From positions 682,001 to 746,000 of the forward strand of contig JAYJMM010000021.1 in assembly GCA_037349105.1 (NCBI GenBank): DNA of 64,000 nucleotides, given 5' to 3'. The notes under the pieces were generated by a model. It ran no database searches. It worked only from the letters and a program-made list of their open reading frames with translations, and had not been told where the DNA came from. Source of the stretch: Limnomonas spitsbergensis. Lineage: Eukaryota > Chlorophyta > Chlorophyceae > Chlamydomonadales. Each line of letters starts with the position of its first letter. The first letter of the stretch is position 1. Of the stretch, positions 52,554 through 61,777 are shown piece after piece. The position numbers and the translations under genes are program-made.

Positions 52554-54908
52554 CTACTCCCGATCGAGCCTTTTCATTTCCTGGTCGCTGGACTCCTGTC
52601 TGGCCCCCGGCCTGCGTCTGTCCGCTACTCCTGGTCCCGAATCTACTGACTCTGACCGCGACCCAGGTCCTCCACTGCCGCCCCTCGATGGGCTGCGGCC
52701 TGAATGATACCTGTCATGTCTGTTATAATCCTCATCCTGATTGTGAGCGTCTCTTGATGGCTGTCTGCCCGCTCTGCCTGCCGAGCTTCTACTTCCTTCG
52801 GGTGGCGGTCGTTCTGATTCGCTTCTGCCTGGTCTGCTGTCAGATCCAGGCCTCCAAGACTGTGCTCTACCGGGCTCTGCCTGTCCCCTGGGCAGCTCCT
52901 GGTCTTGCCATTCCTGCCGCACTCCTCTGCTGTGTTCCGCTGGTCCCCTGGATTGCTCTTGGCTCTGCTGGCTTGGCTGTTCCCTGCCCTCTGCCTGTCC
53001 TCTGGGCGGCTCTTGGCTATGCTGGTGAGGCTGTTCCCTGGAGTATGCCTGCCCCCTGGGCGGCTCCTGGCTCTGCCGACCTGGCTGCGTCCCGCCTGTG
53101 TAATTCCTGGCATAGGAATCAGACTGTGTTTCCTCTCTGGCCTCCTGTATTTTTGGACCACTGCTCCGTGCGCTGCCTGCAGGCTCATTCCTCCTGGCTC
53201 CCCTTGCTGTGCCTGACTGCCTGTTCCTCAGGAATTCCTTGATGTAATCCACCTGGGTTTCCTGGTATGCGTTCTCTTTGTCCTCGACTATGCGTAGCAA
53301 CTCATAAGACTCTTGCCTGCTTTCTCTGCGCGCTGCTGTGCTTTGCTCTGCCATCCTGGCGAGTGATTGGCTAGTCAATTCCGCCCTTTCGCTGGCGGCT
53401 GGACTGCTGGCTCTGGGCGCTTCCCTGCCCCTTGGCCGTCCTCTGAGGCTGGGCTCGCTGCTGACCTCAAAAGCTGCAGATCTGAGTGTTGGTGTTGGCG
53501 CGGCTCCCGCCTGCTGCTGCCACCTTTGCACCTCCCTGAGCCCCTCAGGCCGCTGCACCTTTGTTTCAAATCCTTCCCACGCCTGGTCCTCATCATCCTC
53601 TGGCTCTGATCCAGGTTCCTCCTGGTCTCCTGTGACCTCGTTGCACCATTCATCTGCGAAGGCTTTAACAGCCCTGGCTGCTTCGTGTCCCGCCCTTCCC
53701 TTGGATACCTGTCCAAGGGCGGCTAACAGTATCGCCCTGTCCAACCCTGTGTGGGGGATACCCAACATGGCCTTTGTTGCCCATCCCCGCAGATGATGGG
53801 CCTTGAACTCCTCAATGGCTGTGACCTGGTCCTGGAAATGCAAGAACGTCCTGGAGCACACTTGCTTCCACAGGTCTGTTGCCCACTGCACAATTCCTGC
53901 CCAACCGATCGGCCCTTCTGACTCCTCATTGCCGCACACTACTCCCCCAGTCTCGGAGCGCTCTGGCTCTCTTTGCATCTGGCTGCTAGATCCCTCCTTG
54001 GATGTCTGCGCAGGTCTGTTCACGCTGGGTGGAAAACTGGACAGCGGTGTGCCAAAGACTGTGGATCCAGCTCCTCTTCTAACCAGTGCCTTACGCGGCT
54101 GCAGCTGCTGCACGGGACGCAATCCTGCTGTAGTCTGCTTCCCCTGCTCTTCCTGAACTGGGTCTGGCTGTTCTTCCTCGGGTAGATCAGCCCAAGGCTT
54201 CCCTACCGGCTCAGCTGGTTTCTCCCTTTCCTTGCCTGCCTGCGAGCTCTGCCTGCCCGCTGCTGGCTGGGGCTCAGCTTCCTCGTGTTTGACCCCTGCA
54301 GGCACATTCCTGGCCCCATCTTCCTCTGTTTTTATTCGAGGTTTGTCTGTGCAGGTTTTATCACAGCCTGCAAACTTGTCTGAAGCTGCGGCTACCTTGG
54401 ACCTTAGATCCGGTTGGCTGGGCTCTTTTTCAACCCGCTGTGCAACACTTGCCACCCTGGGCAGGCTCTGCTGCGGCTCGGCCTCAGGTTCACTGCTCTG
54501 TCGCGTGTCACAGCTCTGGGATGCTTCCGTTGCTTGATCCAAGATCAGCTCTGGGGTTCCCGCTTGAGTCTGCCCCTGCTCGAAATTCAGACTGCTGTCG
54601 GAACCAGCGGGCAATGGACCCCCTCGACCAATGCCTTTTCGTGTTACTAGTACTGCACCATCTGCCTGCGCCCCTGCCCCTCTGGGTGGTACGCGGCCCG
54701 GCTCAGGTACCCTGCAGTCCTCTGCAGGCGGTTCCACTGGCCCTGCCAGCTTTTCCGCCATCAACAGGGCCTCTGCCACAATCTCAGCACTAGCATTTTT
54801 TAGGTCTACACCCGGCTCCAGCCCCCTCAGACGCCCACTCTTCCGTTGGACGTCAGGGTGCTGGTGCCTATCGGGGTTCAGATCTACGCCTGTCATCTCC
54901 ACAGGCAT
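52554..54908 (-). CDS. retroelement N-terminal Gag-like ORF
   Basis: About 784 codons from the first ATG (54908) after an in-frame stop to TAG at 52554-52556. It shares its frame with the 2830-codon ORF that follows, so one UAG separates them. Rich in Glu, Gln, Arg and Ser, with short direct repeats of SQEPPRGQA and REQP (about 52,820-53,110) and an Arg/Asp-Ser tail. A helical block near GWATKAMLGIPHTGLDRAIL may be the structural core. No knuckle lies in this part. Function is inferred from position: first product of the element, probably structural. Confidence 0.65.
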   Translation of the reverse strand: MPVEMTGVDLNPDRHQHPDVQRKSGRLRGLEPGVDLKNASAEIVAEALLMAEKLAGPVEPPAEDCRVPEPGRVPPRGAGAQADGAVLVTRKGIGRGGPLPAGSDSSLNFEQGQTQAGTPELILDQATEASQSCDTRQSSEPEAEPQQSLPRVASVAQRVEKEPSQPDLRSKVAAASDKFAGCDKTCTDKPRIKTEEDGARNVPAGVKHEEAEPQPAAGRQSSQAGKEREKPAEPVGKPWADLPEEEQPDPVQEEQGKQTTAGLRPVQQLQPRKALVRRGAGSTVFGTPLSSFPPSVNRPAQTSKEGSSSQMQREPERSETGGVVCGNEESEGPIGWAGIVQWATDLWKQVCSRTFLHFQDQVTAIEEFKAHHLRGWATKAMLGIPHTGLDRAILLAALGQVSKGRAGHEAARAVKAFADEWCNEVTGDQEEPGSEPEDDEDQAWEGFETKVQRPEGLREVQRWQQQAGAAPTPTLRSAAFEVSSEPSLRGRPRGREAPRASSPAASERAELTSQSLARMAEQSTAARRESRQESYELLRIVEDKENAYQETQVDYIKEFLRNRQSGTARGARRNEPAGSARSSGPKIQEAREETQSDSYARNYTGGTQPGRQSQEPPRGQAYSREQPHQHSQEPPRGQAEGREQPSQQSQEQSRGPAEHSRGVRQEWQDQELPRGQAEPGRAQSWRPGSDSRPGRSESERPPPEGSRSSAGRAGRQPSRDAHNQDEDYNRHDRYHSGRSPSRGGSGGPGSRSESVDSGPGVADRRRPGARQESSDQEMKRLDRE

Positions 54909-54949
54909 TTTACGAACCGCACTGTCCTGCAGGTGTGCTGGCGACACCC

Positions 54950-55588
54950 CCTACAAAACCTGCTAACGTTAGGCTTCTGCCCCTTATCCCTACTGCAATC
55001 TGGTGAGGATCTGCTAGTCAAGGCCGGACGGCAGGTACAGCAATTTCGCAGGCTAGGCCTTGCCCTCTGCTTTTATGCTCACTAAACTTGTAATCTGGCG
55101 GAATCCTCCTTCGCCCTTTTTAGTCCCTCCCACCTTTGCTGGCTGGGCTGCCTCTAGCTGGCACACGTCCCTTGCGGATGTCTCGCCTCCGGGCGGATAT
55201 ATCCTCTTGCGCTGTGTCAGTTCCTCTCTGACACCTGCGGGGATCCTTTGGTACACCACAAAATTTTAAACTTGGATGATCTGTCAACAAGTTCACTTCT
55301 GTCAATGATGAACGATTGGATCCACCTAATCACAATCTGCAGTCACACAGGAATTATCTGCTGGGTGTATAAATCCACAGCCAGATCCTCAAGCCTCTCC
55401 TGGACTCAACACTAAGTTGCCACTCTTAGTGATTCTCAGGGCTTAACTTGGCACTCTCTATGGAGATTACCACAGCAAAGTGCAGTTCATATGCTGTCCA
55501 AGGTCGTTTGCATACAAACAAAATTCCAACTTCGCTGCACAAGCCCCTTTAGCAGGAATTGGCAAATCAGGCTGATCAGGCTAGATCC
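54950..55588 (-). other. retroelement 5' leader
   Basis: Between the candidate primer-binding tract (55589-55611) and the first ORF. No long frame. In coding sense it would be the 5' UTR and packaging region. Confidence 0.5.
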
Positions 55589-55611
55589 ACTTCGTCCCTT
55601 TCTAAAGGACA
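55589..55611 (-). promoter_or_regulatory. candidate self-priming primer-binding tract
   Basis: 23 bases, immediately inside the B repeat at the element's 5' end, are the exact reverse complement of 56016-56038 within that repeat (and of the same place in the other B copy). In Tf1/sushi-type elements the sequence next to the 5' LTR pairs with the 5' end of the element's own RNA to prime cDNA synthesis. Transcription starting near 56038 on minus would fit. Confidence 0.55.
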
Positions 55612-56240
55612 CGCGATGTGCGCTTCAGGTCCGTGGCGGACTTCTTTCCTCACGGCAGTGATGGACGCCTACGGGCAGGCTCAGTGACTCTTCACTGGCT
55701 GCGAGTGCTCAGCGAGTTAAGCAGCTAACTGGTTATTTGTATGTGTGGCTATTGACTTAGGTAGCATAGGCCTTCTGGCCGTCTGGGCGCGATCCAGCTG
55801 GGCTATGTTAAGGGCACTTACCGCGCGACTCGCGGTGAGGTAGACGGGACGTAGACTGCGTACTTCTTCTTCGGCAGGGTCTCGGTTCTCTACTGGGGTA
55901 CTTGTCTCCAGCTAGATCAGCTGAGGCTGAGCTAGTCTTGACTCGGGTTGAGGTACTGACTTATATGAAAGCTGCTGGTCTCGAAGACGGCCGGTGCTTG
56001 TTACAAATAGAGGTCTGTCCTTTAGAAAGGGACGAAGTAACTAGCCAAGGCAATTGCCGGGATACAGGGACCCGGCAGGCCCAATTCAGATACGGTAGAA
56101 CCTGTCAAACTTATCCTGCGTAAGCGGGTTTCTAGGTCTCAGTTCAAATCCGGAGGCTCCGCAGAGAAGCTGCGGAGTCACCGAGACCGCTAACTGCGGT
56201 CTAAACGGTTCTGTCACGTATACTGTAATATACTGTGACA
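55612..56240 (-). repeat. terminal repeat part B, 5' end of the element
   Basis: 629 bp matching 37781-38409 with one difference seen. Part A is absent here: the sequence before it is the 23-nt primer-binding-like tract. Confidence 0.9.
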
Positions 56241-57020
56241 CATCCCACTCATGTCTGCCCTGGTACAGCTTGTGCAAGTTTGTTGCGCCGCCGTCCACTG
56301 GCCTGCCCATCCCCGCAAGCATGTGGCACATACTCGCCTTCAGCCTAGCATCATTGCTCAGCGCTGTGCTCTAGTGTCGACCGTGCTGACAGCAGTGAAC
56401 CGCAGCCTTCAGTTTGTGTGCACACAAGCACACATCCTCTTCCTAGAGGGGCTCCTAGCACACGCCAGCACGGCACCCACTGTCGGCTGAAACCAGGCGA
56501 GACAGGTTGCGGCAGACAGGTTGCGGCAGACCAGTTCGGGCATGGGGTCCCTGGGGGCCCCCCCACCGGCCGCGCCTTGCAGAGCCTGCTTGTTGGCGGC
56601 GTCTACTAGCGCCAGCATCTCTGTGATGGGTAGCGGCTGTAGGTCAGTCGCTACCTAGCACTAACAGGGAACGGCTGCCCCCAGTTCTTGCTCCTCCAGT
56701 CAATGACGTTACACCTCTGGGCTATGCACAAAAAGGCTCGGCCGAGTGGGCGCCCAACTGTTCAGAAGGGAGAGGGAAAAAATAAAAGAAAGTAAACGGA
56801 AGAGGGAACAAAAGGAAGGAACAAGTCCCCAATCCTCCAGCAGTCACAGGAAGAAGTGCGCTCTTCATTGCCATGTCTGACCGCGAGCTGCATGTCTGCC
56901 ACATGTGCGGCCATGAGTGTGCTGTCCTACTCTGCTGCTATTGCCAATGCTGCCTTGTAGAAGCTGAGCATGTGTTTCCACCAGCTTCGCTGTACCGGCT
57001 GGATCTGCAGCTCCCTCATA
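56241..57020 (-). mobile_element. LINE copy 3, upstream part, right of the retroelement
   Basis: On minus it reads toward 56241 as TNLHKLYQGRHEWD, the counterpart of TDIHQLYRRRQGW in copy 4, and then enters the retroelement. Further 5' it holds LALVDAANKQALQGAAG and the Leu-rich block seen in the other copies. It is interrupted at about 56,700-56,870 by a younger solo tail. Confidence 0.65.
56700..56870 (-). repeat. 5'-truncated LINE tail nested in LINE copy 3
   Basis: CAATGACGTTACACCTCTGG, then GGCTCGGCCGAGTGGGCGCC, then an A/G-rich stretch, between two parts of the copy 3 coding block. Confidence 0.6.
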
Positions 57021-57022
57021 AG

Positions 57023-58450
57023 TGAATGACGTAGCATCTCTGGGCCCTGCTTAGATAAAGCTCGGCCACACCGGCAAAGAAAAAGTCTGCTAGGAAACTC
57101 AAAGGAAGAGAAGGCACAAGAGGAAAGAAAGGAACGCGTGTTCACCTTCCAAACAACAACAACAAAATGGTCAGGCAACCCATTCCCCTGCCCCTGAAGG
57201 GACTAACCTTCAACATGCTCAACTACGTCTGCCACAAAAGCCAGAGCCTTCCACCCCTGCCTGCGGCGGTAAAGCTGGTGGATGTCTGTAGCGTCGTTCG
57301 GAGTACCAGCCCACCCCAGCTCCCCAAGTGCCGCCTTGATGTTAGGGCATTGAAAGCAAGCATGGAGCACGTCCTCCACGTGCTCGCCATGTCCCCTAGC
57401 CCAGCATCGCTGGCAGTAGCGAGTGTGACGCTGCTGACCATTGCGCCGTCCTCTAGTGTCGGCTGGACTGACCGCACCAAGACACAACCTCTAAGTTTGT
57501 GCCAACCTGGGCACACGCCCTTTTGGTAGTGTGGCCCTTAGCATGCGCCAGTGCGGCGCCTGCCGTAGGCTGAAACCATGCACAGGCGGCCGCAGATCTG
57601 TGTTCGGTGGCGGGGTCCCCTACCTCCAACTGCGCCTGCTCATAGGCTGCGCCCACTAGCGCTAGCACCTCTGTGACGGGGAAAGCCTGTAGGTCAGCCG
57701 CTGCCTGACACAGTTTGGGGACAGCTTCTCGCCGCTCCAGTTCCTCCAAGGCACCTAGCAGTTCACTGCACCAGTTGCGCCCTCCGGTGCTCTGTCTGAG
57801 CACTCGCTGCATATTGGCCGAAATGGCTGCCGCCATTAAAGGGCTGTCCTACTTTGCTGCCTGCGCTACCGCTGCATTGTAGAAGCGGAGCACATGGAGC
57901 CACCAACCTCGCTGTAACGGTTGGATCTGTAGCTCCTTCAGGACTCTCCAAGTAGCGGTGGACGCAGGTAGCCCCGCCGCCTGGCACAGGTGCTAGAGAA
58001 AGCTGCATCTTGGTCTGGATATATTGCTGCGGTCGAAGGTGATTGGAGGCCCACACCACGTCATCGTAGTTGGCTGCAGCAAGCTGGATGCGTGTAGGCA
58101 GATGATGCCTCAGACGCACCAAGTGGTGGACCCGCTGCAGTTCGGCAGCCAGAGGCGCCTCTCTTGCGTGCATGGCCTATATGAGTCGAAACCCCCTCAG
58201 CTGGTCGCTGTTGCGAGGAACCTCGCATTCCAGCGCAGATGCTACAGTAGGCCGCACTGCATCCACTTCGGAGGCATTGCCGCGACCGGAGGTGGTTTGC
58301 CCACCCCACAACTATGCAGAAATCTAATTCCAGGATACGTATCATCATGGGCCTGTCGTGGCGGTACACGCAAACATGGGCCAGTACTGCTAGCTGAAGG
58401 AACTTGATCTCATCCTTTCTGATCCAATTCAAACTGGCCGGATCCAGGCT
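57023..58450 (-). mobile_element. LINE copy 4, ORF2 C-terminus plus 3' tail
   Basis: The best preserved copy of this family. From about 58,450 on minus: ASLNWIRKDEIKFLQLAVLA with CVYRHDRP, then IQLAAANYDDVVWASNHL, NMQRVLRQSTGGRNWCSELL, FPVTEVLALVGAAYEQAQL, and after a frame change the zinc motif CQRCWARGHGEHVEDVLHAC and HQLYRRRQGWKALAFVADVV, ending at 57203. The 3' UTR and tail run to 57023. It lies against copy 3 and may be nested in it. The reverse transcriptase is missing. Confidence 0.7.
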
Positions 58451-59019
58451 GCTGAAATTATTTGGGAGGCACCCAAGGAAAGCCAAGCTGGCTTGTCGCC
58501 AGGTCATAGTGTGCAGTCCTGGGCCATGGTGATGTGTGGCAAGGTAGGGCCTGGGCCACACATGATTATGGATCCTTGGCACATGACCGCCATGCATATG
58601 TAGCATTGAGGAACACAAGCAACTGGTGTGGGATCCGGCTCAATCAGTTGCTGGCTCACAGATTGCAGAATATAAGCAACTGTTCTGATGTTCTGATTTT
58701 CTGGCTCACTGATTGCGTGTGACTGTTCGGCCGGTTTCCATTGATATCCCGGCATGCTGCCTCCCCCTCTTAAACCATGCCTGCCTGTTCATACTAGCTG
58801 GCCAACTCACACCCAGGTCAGGTTCCATCAATTTTTGTAGGCTTTGCCTTACGGTTGCTTTTATCAGGAATGGGCGAGCGATTTGAGTTGATTGATGGTT
58901 TGGTGCCGGTGTCATAGTTTCCAAAGGAATGACTGAATAAGCAAGTAAGAAGGGTCTTCAAGAGTTCGCACATGAGAGTCTCATGTCGTCATGTGGCCAG
59001 TGATTTGACTTGACTTCAG
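58450..59019. other. intergenic, nothing firm
   Basis: No repeat family or gene recognised apart from residual LINE-like sequence near 58,500. Confidence 0.4.
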
Positions 59020-59118
59020 GTCCTAACTCGTGCTGATGAACAGTATTTGCATGCTTCAGCACCCAGGGTGGTGTTTCAGAACGTCAACGTGAGAAAACTG
59101 GGCAAGTGTGGCATCTAG
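59020..59118 (+). CDS. possible orphan terminal exon
   Basis: A good acceptor (TTGACTTGACTTCAG) precedes a 99-base frame reading VLTRADEQYLHASAPRVVFQ, then NVNVRKLGKCGI and TAG. Composition is protein-like, but no upstream exon was found to join it. It may be a remnant. Confidence 0.25.
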   Translation, partial: VLTRADEQYLHASAPRVVFQNVNVRKLGKCGI

Positions 59119-59693
59119 CCAGATGGCGATCTATTACATTCTCAAAGTGTCACCCTGCTGTGATCTGACAAAGTCAGGACTCCGGCTACTGGGCAGTTCA
59201 GTTATAGTCTGTAGGTCTGCTGGGCTTGAACCAGCCACACGATTGCAGCCTGTCCCACAAACAACGTGGGCACGCTTCGGCCTAATCCTACTCCCTGATG
59301 TTGGTAACGAGCTAGGAGGACTGCTTGTATCCGGCTAGGATGGATGATACGGTACTGAGAAATAAACAGGTACCCATGGCTTCAAAAGGAGTCTGCAGAA
59401 CTTCTTGCTTTCGACGGGTAGGCTGTGAGCTTATCAGCTAACACCATGGGGGATGGTGGTACCAGTTGAGTACCGGTAGGGTTTGATCTTAAACCGCACA
59501 GCCTGCCCGCCACACAATACGTGTTGATACAATGATTATTACTACAGGCATGACAAACCGAAGTGACTCATTCGTTGTGAGCATTTGCTGTATCTGTTGA
59601 AAGCTACGCGATACATCCCTTATCGCCTACCCTTCTAGTGGGGACCTTCTAAGTGTTCTTGTCTTGATCACCTGTTGGATTCGTCTGTACACC
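59119..59693. other. spacer upstream of the secreted-protein gene
   Basis: No coding signal. Contains a TACCGGTA near 59,472 and presumably the promoter of the next gene. Confidence 0.4.
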
Positions 59694-61777
59694 ATGAAGG
59701 CCGGACGCGTGATGATCTTGCTGCTAAGTTGCACTTTCTTCATCGGTGAGTGGCGCAAGCGGCTTGTCTGTGGGCATGGTTGCATCTCCGTGGTTGATCT
59801 GTCTGATTGGGTGTCGGAAACCCTAATAGGGGGGCAATTGTTGATGGCAATGATGCCCAGACGACAATCTGATGAACATCCATACTGCGGAATACAGGGA
59901 CTGCTGTCGTCCTGACGGGATCCCTCCACCACGGCTGTGGCAAGAATACGCTCAAAACGGCAGAGCTGTCCGCTGCCCTATCCTCACCTGTCGAGGTCTC
60001 TCCTGTGGACACGCTGCTCTCGGACGTGCACGCATCCATCAACACGATTGGTGACAGCAAGTACGTGTGTGACGGGGATGAGTCCAAGGATCCCAACGGG
60101 CTGTCTGAGTGCTGGGGCGAGTTCTTCTGGAAGTACGAGAACGGCTCGACCGTCGTGGCGTACAAGTGCGATGGACACTTCGCCCACTTTAGCTCCGACT
60201 CGCACGCGGTGAAAATTGCCGCCTGCGAGGGCCTACAACACACATTTGCGAAGTGGGTAAAGACCTGCCCCAAGACTGGCGCAGAGGCCACCCACTTTTT
60301 CGGCGAAGGCTGTCTTGGCACCAGCAGCACTGTTATGAAGTCAGAGGAGTTGGATACAGCGGCTGAGCTGCTTGCCGCAGCTGGCATTGCGCCCATGGAC
60401 GCCGTGCTGCAGGAGCAGCTGCAGGTAGTTGGTGCTGCGAAGGGCGGCTCCAGTACCTCACGTTGTGAAGGCCGTGGTGGCAAGATGCTGGGTGTCAAGT
60501 GGGGAGAGGGTGAGCAGCAGCTCTCTGGCATGCACGCCTACGCAGCCGCCTCTGGAGAGCAAGATAGTATCCAAGCCTCGTTCAGTGCCCTCCAATGTGA
60601 GTGACTCCCAATCCTGCCTGCCCCCGCCTGTCTTGCCCTTCGAGCGCATCCTCAGCTAGCTCCCAGCAATGATTAGAGCTTGAGTGAGACTAGGCCCAGT
60701 CTTTGAAACAATGATGTGAAGCTTGTAAATGAGGAGCATGATGTGTTCTGAATGCTGAGCACTGCCCGGGATGCAATTAGTTTGATGTGGCAGCTAGTAA
60801 GGAATGAATCCTGATCAGCCTGATCAGTTTCCTATCTTCCTCTTAAACCATCATAACCTGTCAGCATCTGCTTACTGGCTGTCTGGATGCTGCCAATGTC
60901 TCAATGACGGGCCAGGAGTGCCAATGCAGTTCAGATGCTTGACCGAGCTTTTGTCAATGTCATGTATTAACGTCCCAATTGGGACTCACACTGCTGCCTT
61001 CATGCACAACGAACCTGCATCATGGTACTTTACACCGCATCTAATGATGGCCATTCACTGCTTGCAGCTTCCGTTGAGTTTGCGATTGGACCGATGGCCT
61101 ACGAGCCTTTGGACCCTGCCGGCTTTGCCGCTGGCAAGGTGGAGCAGCAGCAACAAGTGGATCCAGATGCGGTCCTCGAGACCACCAGCAGCAGCTCTGG
61201 AGACCTCCTCTCAACGATGCTGCGCATGGCCCACAAGGGCGGCCACCAGGCGAGCAGTGCGACAGATGGTGACGAAGCTCCCAAGGTGTCTTGCGAGTCT
61301 ACTTGCAACGGGGGTCCTGTCTGGTTACACGGTATGTGGCCCTGCTGGGGCGTGCTCAACGTGACGTGCACGAGTGTCGATTCCCAGCCGGAAACTGTGG
61401 CAGTGGAGCTGTCGGCCGAGCCAGACAATGTTAAGGCTGCTTCCTCTTCAGTGGCAGTCTCCCGCCGCAGCCTTGCTAGTGCCCGACAGGCTGTCAGTGC
61501 CGATGTGCTGGAGGCAGCTGCTGCCGCTACCTCGTCTGAGCGGTCCATGTACTACAGCGGTAGCTGCAAGGGCCTCTGGACTGGTTTCTTCGGAAAGGCG
61601 TGCCTGGGCCTCACCCTCCAGCACTCGGAGAAGACGTGGCCAAGCGGCGCCATGGACCACTGGGACATCTGCTCTGGCAAGTTGGGCATCAGTTACCGCA
61701 AGTACCCACAGGGAGCTGCCATGGGGCAGTCCTGTGATGGCAAGGGTGTTTCCCAGAACGCGTACCGCGTGGTTTAG
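59694..61777 (+). CDS. secreted Cys-rich protein, family not recognised
   Basis: Three exons join in phase to 486 codons plus TAG: 59694-59745, 59898-60596, 61068-61777, all GT-AG. The N-terminus MKAGRVMILLLSCTFFIG, continued by TAVVLTGSLHHGCG, is a signal peptide or signal anchor. The mature part has many Cys and Trp residues in short blocks: YVCDGDESKDPNGLSECWGE, then FFWKYENGS and KWVKTCPKTG in exon 2; VSCESTCNGGPVWLHGMWPC and SCKGLWTGFFGKACLG in exon 3. A low-complexity Ala/Ser region lies between. GEGCLG in the first half and GKACLG in the second hint at two related units. Probably extracellular, cell-wall or lumenal; no enzyme motif seen. The split of the signal peptide from the body at an intron is common for secreted eukaryotic proteins. 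Confidence 0.75.

Larger units (their letters stand above)
37551..56240 (-). mobile_element. Ty3/Gypsy-type retroelement encoding a cytosine-DNA methyltransferase and PHD finger
   Basis: An 18.7-kb unit between CATC duplications, coded on minus. Order of coded parts: Gag-like with RS/coiled-coil regions, CCHC knuckles, aspartic-protease-like, RT, RNase H, C5 MTase, DDE integrase, PHD. Terminal repeats: A (37551-37783), B (37781-38409), A again (38412-38644), internal, B (55612-56240). The two B copies are both 629 bp and differ at one base I could find (T/A near 38138 and 55969), so insertion is recent. Host genes nearby use normal stops, so the breaks in its frame are real defects or recoding sites. 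RT and integrase order place it with Ty3/Gypsy rather than Copia or DIRS. Confidence 0.85.

Noticed and set aside
40880..52556. Alternative genetic code with UAG or UGA as sense
   Set aside because: Host genes in the window end properly at UGA (RRM protein, AP-4 sigma) and at UAG (8947, 35915, 61777).
37551..56240. DIRS/PAT-type tyrosine-recombinase element
   Set aside because: The terminal layout is similar, but the encoded enzyme is a DDE integrase with a zinc domain and no tyrosine recombinase was seen.
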